Source: Niabella agricola | GTDB taxonomy: Bacteria > Bacteroidota > Bacteroidia > Chitinophagales > Chitinophagaceae | Assembly: GCF_021538615.1 (NCBI RefSeq) | Contig: NZ_JAJHIZ010000002.1 | Coordinates: forward strand, 1,116,001 to 1,180,000 | DNA length: 64,000 nt | Direction of reading: 5' to 3' | Shown: positions 1 through 9,288 of the stretch, in pieces | Layout of the letters: the number at the start of each line of letters is the position of its first letter | Numbering within the stretch: the first letter of the stretch is position 1 | The notes under the pieces: model-generated | The model's input: only the letters and a program-made list of their open reading frames with translations | What the model was told of the DNA's origin: nothing | The model's database searches: none | Position numbers and translations under genes: made by a program

Positions 1-165
1 CTGCATACTTTCCGGGCATTGCCTGGGTCGGTATTTGCCGTGTACCGCAAAGAAGCACCCGGGCCCGTGATCAGCCAGGCTATCTATGGCGGGAATACAG
101 AAATCCCCTGCCGGTTTTCCGGTTTCCTGAGGGTGCGCCCCGGGCTACCAATACACCAAGAATAA
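1..165 (+). CDS. Possible C-terminal end of a gene cut by the left window edge
   Basis: Frame 1 is open from the first base to a TAA at 163-165, giving 54 residues without a start. I do not recognise the peptide; it is mixed in composition and carries no motif I can name. A perfect 10-bp hairpin follows about 65 bases downstream, which would fit the end of a plus-strand transcript. An open stretch this short can arise by chance, so the call rests mainly on the terminator-like structure behind it. Confidence 0.3.
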   Translation: MHTFRALPGSVFAVYRKEAPGPVISQAIYGGNTEIPCRFSGFLRVRPGLPIHQE

Positions 166-228
166 GCTTTCTTTAACCAATAATAATGCAACTCTGAAGT
201 CTGTTTACCTGGCATGCATCAAAAAATG

Positions 229-261
229 GACAATGCCTTTCAGATTTGAGGCATTGTCTTT
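229..261 (+). terminator. Terminator-like hairpin
   Basis: GACAATGCCT (229-238) and AGGCATTGTC (249-258) are perfect inverted 10-bp arms around a 10-nt loop, with TTT directly after and a run of six A before. This resembles an intrinsic terminator for a plus-strand gene ending at 165, though the U tract is short. The rest of 166-497 shows no gene I can support. Confidence 0.5.
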
Positions 262-497
262 AACCAGTTCTTGATTATTTTTGGAGACCGGTTGAAGGCA
301 TAAGTGCTACGATTATTTTACCTCGATTTAACTTACACACTTTTCGGGTACTTCTATTTTTTTTAATTCTAATCCTCTTGAAAATCTTAGAAACCATTCC
401 TTCCTGATCAAATCGCAACTTCACACAATCCCTGACCTGAATCCGACTTGATCAACTACTCATCCCTGTTTTCTCCAGTGGCGTTCATGAGGAATAT

Positions 498-674
498 TTA
501 AAAACGTATTCCATTTTTCTTCATCTCTTTGACCAGTTTTTCGGGGATCTTTCTGCATCCGCAATGCTTCTGATGTTCAAGATGCCACTGCACCCGCTGT
601 TCAAAACTGGGGTTGGCCGGCATGGGATGTGCTTTATGCCACTCTGCATTTAATTTTTTTATTCCGGATTTCAT
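498..674 (-). CDS. Small conserved-looking hypothetical protein (58 aa)
   Basis: Reading the minus strand from ATG at 674 to TAA at 498 gives a 58-residue basic protein. Its middle holds WHLEHQKHCGC and the tail is lysine-rich (IPEKLVKEMKK). The His/Cys cluster (H..H..HCGC) looks like a small metal-binding or structural motif, but I cannot name the family with certainty; similar short proteins with a WHLEH-x-HC core occur in Bacteroidota. The start lies 11 bases after the stop of the DUF998 gene on the same strand, so the two are probably cotranscribed. It is easily missed because of its length. Confidence 0.7.
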   Translation of the reverse strand: MKSGIKKLNAEWHKAHPMPANPSFEQRVQWHLEHQKHCGCRKIPEKLVKEMKKNGIRF

Positions 675-685
675 ATAGATTAAGT

Positions 686-1396
686 TTATTCACAATCAGA
701 CAACATATTACCGATTTCCCCCGGCGGCATGGTCGGTTTTCTTCGTAAAAGGGCAACAGCCAGTATTATGATCCAAAGCATAAAAACGCCGATATTAATA
801 CGTTCCCATATTCCGATCCAGGGTGTAGGCAGGTTGGCAGCGATCTTTGATCCCCCGATACTACTCAAAAGACCTGCGACAACAAGGGTTACCAATGTGC
901 CGGCAGAATAAATACGAAACCACCCGCTCAAAGATGCACCGCCGAAAGCGATGGCCAGTATGATAAGAAAAACTGCTGCTATAGTAAAAACGATATGCAG
1001 TGTATCGCTTAGCGTTGCGCCACCAGCTGCCAGCACTTCACGTTGATGCATTGGAGGCCAGAAAAAACCGATGACAGCATTAGCAATCAGTATGATTCCA
1101 ACGATTTCAAGACGACGATAGCCCCTAGCCGATTGCCTTACTCCCCAGCCAAAAACGACCATCAATAACGAATAAGGTACCATCAGAGACACCCATAGTT
1201 TCCGAGTAGGAGCGCCTATTGCCGATAGCTCACTTACAGTTTGGGATACCGGGCTATAATTTTTATACAGCAATACACAAATAACATTTGCAGCAATATA
1301 AACGACTGAAGACAGAATGCCGCAGCATAACAGCATTTTTTGCATCAGGCTGAGTGGCGGCAGTGCCTTATTATCATATAACGAGAGTGATCTCAT
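686..1396 (-). CDS. DUF998 family integral membrane protein
   Basis: A 236-residue protein with about six hydrophobic segments, the first near residues 20-45 and the last near 200-220. The segment reading YSPVSQTVSELSAIGAPTR after the first helix is the hallmark loop of DUF998 proteins, a family of six-helix membrane proteins of unknown function. No catalytic motif stands out. The gene leads a probable two-gene minus-strand unit with the 58-residue protein just downstream. Family assignment is firm; function is unknown. Confidence 0.85.
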   Translation of the reverse strand: MRSLSLYDNKALPPLSLMQKMLLCCGILSSVVYIAANVICVLLYKNYSPVSQTVSELSAIGAPTRKLWVSLMVPYSLLMVVFGWGVRQSARGYRRLEIVGIILIANAVIGFFWPPMHQREVLAAGGATLSDTLHIVFTIAAVFLIILAIAFGGASLSGWFRIYSAGTLVTLVVAGLLSSIGGSKIAANLPTPWIGIWERINIGVFMLWIIILAVALLRRKPTMPPGEIGNMLSDCE

Positions 1397-1980
1397 ACCA
1401 GCCTTGTTTTTTGAAAGAAATTGTCAAGCTAAAATTCGGACAAAAAACAGACTTACAGTATGACGGCAATTAGCGTAGAGCCTGATCTTTATCAACAAGC
1501 GCGAAAAGCACCTAGCCTATTCCTGCAAAAAATGTACCGCCTTAAGCCTAAATATCATAACTGTCTGCCAACAATTATAACCGCCAGACATTACAGAATC
1601 CCAAGGGATATTCGGAAATATACCGGAGTTATGCAACACGTAATACAAGAAATGTAGCAGTATCATTCAAAAGAGAAGCATGAGGGGTTTTCAGTAATCA
1701 TTACGCAGGTGATAAATGAGTGATGAATAATTTTTCCATGGTTGAGGCGATTAAATTTCCTGTGTTAAAGAACTGCTTGCATTACGGGTCCCTCCAAGTC
1801 TGAAAAAACGGGAAGGTGCTGTTGCCGCGCCGTTTCTACAAAGCACAGCGGCGCAACACCAAAAACGGTTCTTTCTACCACGCTGACAAAAAGTATGGTT
1901 TCGGCTAAACCAAACATGGATTTGGATAAATCTTTCTCCCCGTTACAGCGGTACTTTGTGTCAATAAAAGCAATTAACAC
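1397..1980. other. Intergenic region, no supported gene
   Basis: About 580 bases between the divergently read DUF998 gene and the first reductase gene. Short open stretches on both strands have no recognisable family and unconvincing composition. A TACTTTG at 1952-1958, 22 bases before the ATG at 1981, resembles a Bacteroidota -7 element but lacks a well-spaced -33 partner. Nothing else is seen. Confidence 0.5.
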
Positions 1981-2871
1981 ATGAAAGTATTTGTTACAGG
2001 AGCCTCCGGCTTTGTAGGCACCGCTGTTGTACGGGAATTATTAAAGGCGGGCCACCAGGTGCTGGGGCTGGCGCGATCAAAAGCATCTGCAGACCAATTA
2101 GAAGCAGCGGGCGCTCAGGTTCATTACGGCAACCTGGAAGACCTGGATAGTCTTCGACAAGGCGCAGCCGAAAGCGATGGTGTCATCCACTGCGGTTTTG
2201 TCCACGATTTTACCCGCTTTGCCGAAGTTTGCGCCATCGATGAGCGGGCCATAGAAACGATAGCCAACGTACTGACGGGTACAGACCGCCCGTTAATTGT
2301 CACTTCAGGGACTGCATTGGTAAGGCCTGGGAAAGTTGCGACTGAAGACATGCCTTCACCATTCAACCCCGCCTGGCCCCGTGCTTCAGAACACGCGGCG
2401 GAAGCAGCCACGGTTGCAGGCGTGCGTGCGGCTATTCTGCGGTTGCCGCCTTCGGTGCATGGGGAGGAAGATAAACACGGCTTTATCCCCATCCTGGTAA
2501 ACCTGGCGCGGGAAAAAGGTTTCTCAGCCTACATCGGCGAAGGCCAGAACCGCTGGAACGCCGGGCACCGGTTGGACGCTGCGTTACTGTACCGTTTAGC
2601 GTTGGAGCAAGCAACGCCCGGAGCACGTTTCCACGCCAATACAGAGGAAGGTGTAACCGTTAAAAGCATTGCCGAAGCCATTGGTCAACAATTGAACCTG
2701 CCAGTAAAATCCATCTCCGCTGAACAAGCCGCCGAGCATTTTGGCTGGTTTGCCCATATGGCAGCCATCGACTGTCCATCTTCCAGCAAATGGACGCAGG
2801 TACACCTGAACTGGCGCCCGTCAAACCCGCTCTTGTTAAATGATATCGAAAACGGCATTTATACTCAATAA
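1981..2871 (+). CDS. NAD-dependent epimerase/dehydratase-like SDR oxidoreductase
   Basis: A 296-residue extended/atypical short-chain dehydrogenase. The Rossmann glycine motif TGASGFVG lies at residues 6-13 (G7, G10, G13), followed by an arginine at the end of beta-2 (LARSKAS), which in this superfamily often favours NADP(H). The protein continues with the HCGFVHDF segment typical of SDR proteins annotated as 3-beta-HSD or epimerase-like. It is cytosolic, with no signal peptide; the substrate is not evident. The next reductase starts 1 base after its stop and an AraC regulator follows, so all three are probably one operon. Confidence 0.85.
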   Translation: MKVFVTGASGFVGTAVVRELLKAGHQVLGLARSKASADQLEAAGAQVHYGNLEDLDSLRQGAAESDGVIHCGFVHDFTRFAEVCAIDERAIETIANVLTGTDRPLIVTSGTALVRPGKVATEDMPSPFNPAWPRASEHAAEAATVAGVRAAILRLPPSVHGEEDKHGFIPILVNLAREKGFSAYIGEGQNRWNAGHRLDAALLYRLALEQATPGARFHANTEEGVTVKSIAEAIGQQLNLPVKSISAEQAAEHFGWFAHMAAIDCPSSSKWTQVHLNWRPSNPLLLNDIENGIYTQ

Positions 2872-2872
2872 A

Positions 2873-3799
2873 ATGAAACTTATTATAACTGGCTCTTTGG
2901 GTAATATCGGCAAACCGCTGACGGAAATACTGGTAGCCCAGAGACACGATGTAACTGTAGTGAGTAGTAACAGGAATAAACAGGCAGCCATCGAAGCCCT
3001 GGGGGCTTCGGCTGCCATCGGCTCCATCGCCGATGTTGATTTCCTTACAGCCCTGTTCCGGGACGCGGATGCGGTTTATGCGATGATCCCGCTCAGCTTT
3101 ACCGAACCGGATGCCGGCGATTATCTACGCCGGATGGCTCGGAATTACGTACAGGCACTAAAGGCAGCAAAGACGAAGCGTGTTGTCGTAATGAGTGGTT
3201 GGGTAGCCGATCTGATAAAAGCCGAAAATGTGGAAAGCGAGTTTGAGGGTCTGGAGGCTTCTATTACCGCTATGCGTCCCGGATCATTTTACACAAATTT
3301 TTACCAGAGTATCGACCTGATCAAAGGGAAAGGCCTGATGGGCAAACTGCTTACGCTACGCTATTCAGGCCTTTGGGCATTACTGACCGGAAAGACCGGC
3401 CTGCTGATGGGCAACTATGGCGGAGATGACCGGATCATTTTTGTTTCGCCAAAAGACATTGCCGATGCAGTTGCCGAAGAACTTGTATTGATACCAGAGC
3501 AAAACACGATCCGGTATGTGGGCAGCGAGGAACTGACCTGTAACGAAGCGGCCCGCATCATCGGAACGGCAATTAATAAGCCCTGGCTGAAATGGGTATT
3601 ACTGACAGATAAAGCCATGCTGCAGGGGTTAAAAATGGCTAAAGTGCCCCAAAAGCTAGCCGAAACACTGGTGGAGATGCAGGCTGCCATGCACAGTGGC
3701 AAACCACTGGAAAATTTTCATCGAAATCAACCGAAAATGGGCAACGTTAAACTTTCAGCATTCGCAAAGGAGTTTGCCCAGGTATACCAGCAAAAATAA
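2873..3799 (+). CDS. NmrA-like NAD(P)-binding protein
   Basis: I start this at the ATG at 2873, not an upstream in-frame start inside the previous gene, because the Rossmann strand begins at once (MKLIITGSLGNIG). That gives 308 residues and a 1-base gap to the preceding stop. The fold resembles NmrA/HSCARG and azoreductase-type atypical SDRs: glycine motif at residues 7-13, then VVSSNRNK in the cofactor-selecting loop and a conserved AMRPGSFYTNF segment after the central sheet. Such proteins sense or use NAD(P)H. The substrate is unknown. It is cotranscribed with the upstream SDR and the downstream AraC regulator. Confidence 0.85.
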   Translation: MKLIITGSLGNIGKPLTEILVAQRHDVTVVSSNRNKQAAIEALGASAAIGSIADVDFLTALFRDADAVYAMIPLSFTEPDAGDYLRRMARNYVQALKAAKTKRVVVMSGWVADLIKAENVESEFEGLEASITAMRPGSFYTNFYQSIDLIKGKGLMGKLLTLRYSGLWALLTGKTGLLMGNYGGDDRIIFVSPKDIADAVAEELVLIPEQNTIRYVGSEELTCNEAARIIGTAINKPWLKWVLLTDKAMLQGLKMAKVPQKLAETLVEMQAAMHSGKPLENFHRNQPKMGNVKLSAFAKEFAQVYQQK

Positions 3800-3811
3800 G
3801 TATCTTGTATC

Positions 3812-4738
3812 ATGAGCAGTACACCGCTTCTTCGTTTCAGCACAATCAGTGAGTATCATTGTGCCGCCGGCCTGTCCAAACCGGCTCATCCGCTGATCAG
3901 TGTTGTCCGCATGGAAAATGTCAATATGCCAATTGCCGAGATCCCCTTCCGTCTGGTCGGTGATTTTTACTGGATCTCGATGAAAAGGAAACAGCATATT
4001 AAATTCCGGTACGGTCAGCAAACCAGCGACTTTGATGAAGGTGTATTGTTCTTTATGTCGCCAGGTCAGTTGTTTGGCGTGGAAAGTGTGGAGCATGCCG
4101 CGAATTTTCAAAAGCCCGAAGGCTGGATGATCCTGATCCACCCTGATTTTTTATGGAATACATCGCTCGCCAAAAATATCAAGCAGTACGAATTCTTTAG
4201 CTATTCAGTGAACGAGGCGCTGTATCTTTCCGAAAAGGAAGAATGGATGCTTACCGCGATTGTGAATCAGATCGAACACGAATACAGCACGGCTATTGAC
4301 CACTTCAGCCAGGATGTGATTATTGCACAATTGGAGTTATTGTTAACTTATTCTCAACGATTCTATCAACGGCAATTTATTACCCATAAAAAAGCCAATC
4401 ATGAACTGCTGACACGCCTGGAAGATTACCTGAGCAGTTATTTTAGCAGCGGTGCTTTAGCAAGCCAGGGCCTGCCGAGCGTAACGCGTATCGCCGAAAA
4501 ATTGAACATTTCGCCAGGCTACCTGAGCAGCATCCTCAAAACGCTAACCGGGCAAAACATGCAGCAACACCTGCACCATAAACTGATCGAGCTGGCCAAG
4601 GAAAAACTCACCACCACCAACCTCAGCATCAGCGAGATTGCTTATGAACTCGGATTTGAGCACCTGCAGTCCTTCAGCAAATTGTTTAAAACAAAAACCA
4701 ACCTGTCGCCGCTGGAATTTCGGACGTCATTCAATTGA
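3812..4738 (+). CDS. AraC family transcriptional regulator
   Basis: A 308-residue regulator with an N-terminal cupin-like sensor region (about 1-170) and a C-terminal AraC double helix-turn-helix (about 215-305). The second HTH carries the diagnostic pattern ISEIAYELGFEHLQSFSKLFK followed by LSPLEFR. It begins 12 bases after the NmrA-like gene and most likely controls that reductase pair. AraC regulators of this shape next to SDR oxidoreductases are common in Bacteroidota and are usually activators; the inducer cannot be read from the sequence. Confidence 0.9.
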   Translation: MSSTPLLRFSTISEYHCAAGLSKPAHPLISVVRMENVNMPIAEIPFRLVGDFYWISMKRKQHIKFRYGQQTSDFDEGVLFFMSPGQLFGVESVEHAANFQKPEGWMILIHPDFLWNTSLAKNIKQYEFFSYSVNEALYLSEKEEWMLTAIVNQIEHEYSTAIDHFSQDVIIAQLELLLTYSQRFYQRQFITHKKANHELLTRLEDYLSSYFSSGALASQGLPSVTRIAEKLNISPGYLSSILKTLTGQNMQQHLHHKLIELAKEKLTTTNLSISEIAYELGFEHLQSFSKLFKTKTNLSPLEFRTSFN

Positions 4739-5103
4739 AATGGCCTGGATATGCGGCCGGGCTGTCTGGAATAGGCCCGGTAAATCCGGAAATCTTGCAA
4801 AGACTACCAAAAAACCCAAAAGCCTCCGGAAGCTTGCAATATTCGGTGGAGAAGAGGGATTTCGGACAGAACCCCCTTCGCCGGAGATGATCAAAAGACA
4901 TCATAAGACCGAACCGCTGACCGGCCAACACTATCCTGTCCGTTCATAATCAGCAACGGCACTGTTGCGCTTAAAACTCATTTCAAACGTAAGAATTTAC
5001 GTTGCGATCCCTCCTAATGCCTTCAGCTCTTATTATAGCACTAAATTTAGGCACCGGATATTCGAAGGATAAAAAAAAGAAGCAAAAGACAGCACCGTTA
5101 TCT
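4739..5103. other. Intergenic region between convergent genes, no supported gene
   Basis: About 365 bases separate the AraC stop from the stop of the minus-strand hydrolase. An open frame on the plus strand overlapping the AraC end has no recognisable content. A purine-rich stretch near 5070-5090 may act as a transcript end for either side, but I see no clean hairpin. Confidence 0.5.
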
Positions 5104-5799
5104 TTAAACAGCCGCGCAACATTTAGCCACAAATTGTTCAAACTTCCGATCTGTATTCCGCATGATCGGTCCGTGACCGAAGCAGACAATGGAAGGGTTT
5201 AGTTTTGCTAACTTCTGGAGCGATTTAATGTTGCGTTGCTGATCCGAGGTGAATATGTTGGGCGGAAGCCGTAGACCCGTTGCGGTTGTGAGCAGGTTCA
5301 TATTTGTCGCCGCATCTCCCATTATCAGCACACCGTCTCGCTCACGGAATAAAGAAATATGACCCGCCGAATGGCCGGGCGTCTCTATTACCCGAAAGCT
5401 TCCGATCCTGTCGTTTTCTACAATTGTCCGTTCGACTTTATGTCCCTGCCCTGCCCAGTACTTTTGTTGAAACTTTGCTACCCAATGTTGTGGAGTGGGA
5501 TAGTCGTTGGTTACCATACCCGTTTCTGTCCTGAAAACTTCATCGGGATGACAGCGTAAGGGGATCGCGAACTCAGCACATATCTGATCGCTACAGCCCT
5601 GGTGATCTGCATGCGCATGCGTTAGTATATGTTGATAAACGGGAATTTTCCGGAGCGCGCTCTTTACAGTGGTATAGGAACTTCGTATTCCGGAGTCTAC
5701 CAATACCCCTTCGATAATATAGCAATTGATACTATTTCGCGGCATCAGTGAAATCTGGAACACTTCGGGAGCAATTTGACGTAGCATTTTTTTGTGCAA
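5104..5799 (-). CDS. Metallo-beta-lactamase-fold hydrolase
   Basis: A 231-residue MBL-fold protein. The metal-binding signature THAHADH is at residues 60-66 (H61, H63, D65, H66); further ligands fit H143 (PGHSAGH), D162 (MGDAA) and H209 (FGHGP). This is a complete dinuclear zinc site as in glyoxalase II-like and general MBL hydrolases. There is no signal peptide, so it is probably cytosolic. The substrate cannot be deduced. It lies 39 bases downstream of a Crp-family regulator on the same strand, suggesting that the regulator controls it or shares its signal. Confidence 0.85.
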   Translation of the reverse strand: MHKKMLRQIAPEVFQISLMPRNSINCYIIEGVLVDSGIRSSYTTVKSALRKIPVYQHILTHAHADHQGCSDQICAEFAIPLRCHPDEVFRTETGMVTNDYPTPQHWVAKFQQKYWAGQGHKVERTIVENDRIGSFRVIETPGHSAGHISLFRERDGVLIMGDAATNMNLLTTATGLRLPPNIFTSDQQRNIKSLQKLAKLNPSIVCFGHGPIMRNTDRKFEQFVAKCCAAV

Positions 5800-5838
5800 A
5801 TCTACATCGCTGATCAGGACCGGATAAGGACATTTGTC

Positions 5839-6426
5839 CTATAATCCGTTGGGTCTGTGTATTTGTCCTTTTGCCCGCGTAAGCGATCGCTGCGTGATGC
5901 CCAGGTATGATGCCAGATCCTGCGTCGATATGCGCTGAATGAGTATCGGTTCGTCAGACAGAACATGACGGTATTTATCCACAGCCGACCTGTTATTGTA
6001 ATTCAGCAGATACCGTTCCTTTTGGTTATACTCCTGCTCCATCACCGACTTTATAACTTCGTTCCAGGCGGTCACCTGAGCAAGCAGATACTGATAGTCC
6101 GGGTAGTTTATCCTATAGATGACACTATCTTCTACAGCGCTGATACTTCTCCTGGATTTTTGCTGCGCCACAAACTCCGGAAACGAGGTGACAAATTCAT
6201 TTTCAAATTTGAAGCAGGTTATATTTTCTCTTCCTTCTTTGTCGATAGCATATGCTTTTACAGCACCGCCGGCGATAAATCCAATATGACGGCAGAATTC
6301 ATCTTCACGGATAAAAAAATCACCTTTTTTTAAGCGGATCGGTTTGAAGAATTGCTTCGAAAAATCGATTTCCCCGGCTGATAATCGTCCTGTTGAGGAT
6401 AGGTAGTTCTCAAATACATCATGCAT
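5839..6426 (-). CDS. Crp/Fnr family transcriptional regulator
   Basis: A 195-residue regulator with a cyclic-nucleotide-binding-like beta barrel (about residues 20-130; GGAVKAYAIDKEGRENI matches the turn region) and a C-terminal winged helix ending ISTQDLASYLGITQRSLTR, the recognition helix pattern of Bacteroidota Crp-like proteins. The phosphate-binding cassette of true cAMP-binding Crp is not evident, so the effector is unknown. It is followed by the MBL-fold hydrolase in the same orientation. Confidence 0.88.
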   Translation of the reverse strand: MHDVFENYLSSTGRLSAGEIDFSKQFFKPIRLKKGDFFIREDEFCRHIGFIAGGAVKAYAIDKEGRENITCFKFENEFVTSFPEFVAQQKSRRSISAVEDSVIYRINYPDYQYLLAQVTAWNEVIKSVMEQEYNQKERYLLNYNNRSAVDKYRHVLSDEPILIQRISTQDLASYLGITQRSLTRAKGQIHRPNGL

Positions 6427-6660
6427 TTCGTAATTCTTTTGGTCCTTTTATTTTCTTCTTAATTATCTATGGATTGCATACTTAAATCCCGCATCCAAAT
6501 CTAAGAACTATTGTACATTCGAAGCTAATAATTACTGTATATTCAATAAAACGTTCCAGCTGCTCGTATGACCGTCCTTTCAAAGGATGATATTTATCAA
6601 CAACTTACAGGTGAAGGATACCTGTCCCCATCATGAGGCCAGGCAATCAAAAAAATATGC

Positions 6661-7179
6661 AAAAAGCTTTGCAAAGACTACCCGGCTATAAGTGTCGATA
6701 AAGGCCTGCTGGTAAATACGCCCAACACCTTTGATCGTTCCAACATAGTAGGGGTCCTGGGAGCCAAGATAACCCGGGTGCTCCGTCTCTATTTCGCCAT
6801 GAGCCTACTGCTTTTCCGTCTACATTCCATAGCCATCATCTGGGCCTCTGTTAACACCAGGCTTTCCTGAGCCATCCGGGCTTCTAATGCCTTCAAGCGT
6901 TTTTCAAACGTTTATAAATCGTTACGTTGCCAAACGCACCGAACACCTGCTGCTGAAATAAAAATCCCTTCCCGGCGCAGTTCATTACTGGCCCTTAACT
7001 GACAAAAGGCAGAATTGACGAAGGACTTTCTCGCCTCCGGACTCGTAAAGTAGTTTGATGCGATAAAAGCTATCCCGACTTATACCCATTAATTTGCAGG
7101 CGCGGATCACATTGTTTAATTGTTCCGCTAAATTGAATAATCCAACGCGGGATTTGATTAACTTAATCTCTAAATTCAT
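6661..7179 (-). pseudogene. IS481-type transposase relic
   Basis: From ATG at 7179 the minus strand encodes an IS481-family N-terminus (leucine-rich start, then CKLMGISRDSFYRIK, the HTH of these transposases). It runs intact for about 52 residues. Recognisable sequence then resumes after an apparent internal deletion of about 40 residues (SNELRREGIFISAAGVR). It is interrupted by TAA within NDL-TFEKRLKAL, shifts frame near LMA/HGE, and continues as HPGYLGSQDPYYVG and GVGRIYQQAFIDTYSR until about 6661. The catalytic C-terminal half is missing, and I could not define terminal inverted repeats. Stops, a shift and a deletion make it a long-dead insertion. Flanking 6427-6660 and 7180-7374 hold nothing else I can name. 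Confidence 0.85.
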
Positions 7180-7374
7180 AATCTGGCTTTTTGGGGTTAA
7201 TTAATATATTAAGTGGGGGTTACTTAAAATTAATCCCAAACTGTCAAATCAAATCAAAACTATTTCAATTTATTTCACAGCAGGCATTAAAGATTTCGGT
7301 TTGCGGGCCTTTATTCACGAGGCGCCCATTGGCGCTTGTGTTCAAAACTGATATCGTCGCTATTGCTGAAGAAT

Positions 7375-9288
7375 TTATCTTAACAATACAGATAACTGTA
7401 TCGAGTACCCGTTGGGGTGCTGATTCCGTATGCTGTAATCCCCGTTGAGGCCGTTGATCCGTTCTTCAATATTTTTCAGCCCCATACCTTCGCTTTTTTT
7501 GCCGCCATCCCAACCTTTGCCATTGTCTTTATAAGTAATAGTAAGCCGGTTATTATTTTGTTCAAAAGCCATTTCAATTTTGCTAAACTCGGCATGTTTA
7601 ATCGTATTGGTAATGCATTCATTTAAAATTGCTTTTAGTTCAGCGTACTGGTAATGACTGATAAAGCGTTTTTCATTCAATGGCTTTCCAATGGAATAAA
7701 TAAAACTGTTGTCGGAATTTAGCTTCCGCAATAGCTGTCCGGTATCCTCAATGAGGCTGGCAATGGTATATTGCCGATCTGACCTGAGATCATGCGACAG
7801 ACTGCGGATAAGCACCATGGTATGATCGATCTGTTTTTCCAGTTCGGCCTTTTCGCTGCTGTTGCCTGTTGCCTGTGAGCGCACCAGGGCCTTGGCATAC
7901 AAAAGAGCCGGGTTGGTTTCATCGTGTATATTACGGGCAAGGTTCATTTTGAACTTTAAAAACCGGGACTGCTGCCTGTGACGAGCAAATCGTATTATAA
8001 AAACACCCAGCAACAATAAAAGCCCGAGCGCCAAACCTGTCAGCATTAATTTGCGTTCGGTTGCTTTCTGCTTTACGGAGGCTTCTTCCAGTAAAAATTG
8101 TTTTTCCTCTGCCGCCGCTTGTGCATACAGTATGTTATCTACGTCCTGTGCAATAAGCGAACGGGACGAGTCGAGGATTGCTATCGCCCGCGTCAACGTA
8201 TCGGCACTTTCTTTAAAAAGCCCCTGGTTATACAGTGCTTGTGCTTTGTAGTTTTGATACTCGAACAGCAGGTAGGGCTTTCTGCCGTTTTCTATAACGC
8301 GCCCATAAATCTCAAGGTAACGGGCCGTACTGTCGCGGTTGCGCTGCTTTAAAAAATAGTTGAGTTTCCAGAAATTAAGATTGATGTCAATAAGGTTTCT
8401 TCGTTCCTGAGGCGTTGTTGCACTGTTCCGTAACGCCTCCAACTGTTGTATGGCTTTCCACTGTTTCCTGGCATCTTTTGTTGCAGATGCCCCTTTAATA
8501 GCAGTAAGGGTCTGCACATGACCGAGGGCACTCATTAAATTGTTGTCTGTGCCGTATTTTTCTTTTGTGATGCGAATGATTTGCTGCATTACTGCAGCTG
8601 CAGCATCGCCATTGGTTATCTGCCCGAGATCGTAATAAGCAGCTGCGGTAAAATAAAGAAAAATGACAGCCTGACCCAGGTTCTTCCCGGTCATGGGCTC
8701 TTTTCTGGCCAGCTGTGGTATGGTATCTATATAGGTCTTTGATTTTTCATAAAGTGCAATTATTTTCTCCGGCGAATTAACTACTTCGTAATATGAGGCG
8801 AGGGAGGATAAAGCTGAAAGTGAAGGCCTGTTGTGATTGGCAGCACGCTCCAGTTTGTCAATTTTCTCCGTGTAGTACAACTTTTCCCCCATACGGCTGG
8901 CCATATGGGCCTGGGAACTTAAAATAGCGTAATAGTTGCGCTTCTGTTCATAGGTGTTTTCCTCCTCCCATATTGTTTTTCGGTATTGCCTTAACAGTTC
9001 AACAGCTTCTTTGTTGGTAAAGTTAATGTTGGCTGACAGCAGCAAGTTTACCGTCGCGTAAACAGAATCGAGATACACTTTTCTTTCGATACGACCGCTC
9101 GCATAGGCCTGATCGATCCTTGAGATTGCTCTCCGGGCTGAATCTTTTACATTATCACCATATACCGCCGGCGAAATAAAATGGAATAGAAAAAAAATGA
9201 TCAGCATCCTTTTTAACCTGTGCCTATTGAAAATCGAAACGCTATCAATTTTCTTGATCGACAGAAGCGGGTTCAATAAAACCTTCAT
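7375..9288 (-). CDS. TPR-containing sensor histidine kinase (orphan, NarL/LuxR-partner type)
   Basis: A 637-residue membrane kinase. An N-terminal hydrophobic signal segment (about 28-44) precedes a roughly 350-residue helical, TPR-like sensor region. A coiled segment and a transmembrane helix follow (about 414-433). Next is a HisKA_3-type phosphoacceptor region with H455 (ARNIHDETNPAL) and an ATPase domain with N-box NECITNTIKH (556-565), G1 DNGKGWD (588-594) and G2 GMGL (601-604). This layout fits Bacteroidota kinases that partner with LuxR-type regulators. No response regulator gene is adjacent, so the partner is elsewhere. The sensor should face the periplasm. Confidence 0.88.
   Translation of the reverse strand: MKVLLNPLLSIKKIDSVSIFNRHRLKRMLIIFFLFHFISPAVYGDNVKDSARRAISRIDQAYASGRIERKVYLDSVYATVNLLLSANINFTNKEAVELLRQYRKTIWEEENTYEQKRNYYAILSSQAHMASRMGEKLYYTEKIDKLERAANHNRPSLSALSSLASYYEVVNSPEKIIALYEKSKTYIDTIPQLARKEPMTGKNLGQAVIFLYFTAAAYYDLGQITNGDAAAAVMQQIIRITKEKYGTDNNLMSALGHVQTLTAIKGASATKDARKQWKAIQQLEALRNSATTPQERRNLIDINLNFWKLNYFLKQRNRDSTARYLEIYGRVIENGRKPYLLFEYQNYKAQALYNQGLFKESADTLTRAIAILDSSRSLIAQDVDNILYAQAAAEEKQFLLEEASVKQKATERKLMLTGLALGLLLLLGVFIIRFARHRQQSRFLKFKMNLARNIHDETNPALLYAKALVRSQATGNSSEKAELEKQIDHTMVLIRSLSHDLRSDRQYTIASLIEDTGQLLRKLNSDNSFIYSIGKPLNEKRFISHYQYAELKAILNECITNTIKHAEFSKIEMAFEQNNNRLTITYKDNGKGWDGGKKSEGMGLKNIEERINGLNGDYSIRNQHPNGYSIQLSVLLR

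Noticed and set aside
1460..1657. Open frame of 65 codons in the intergenic region
   Set aside because: No recognisable motif, no operon context and mixed composition typical of chance frames.
1765..1980. Minus-strand frame of 71 codons just upstream of the SDR gene
   Set aside because: It occupies the promoter region of the SDR gene and resembles no family.
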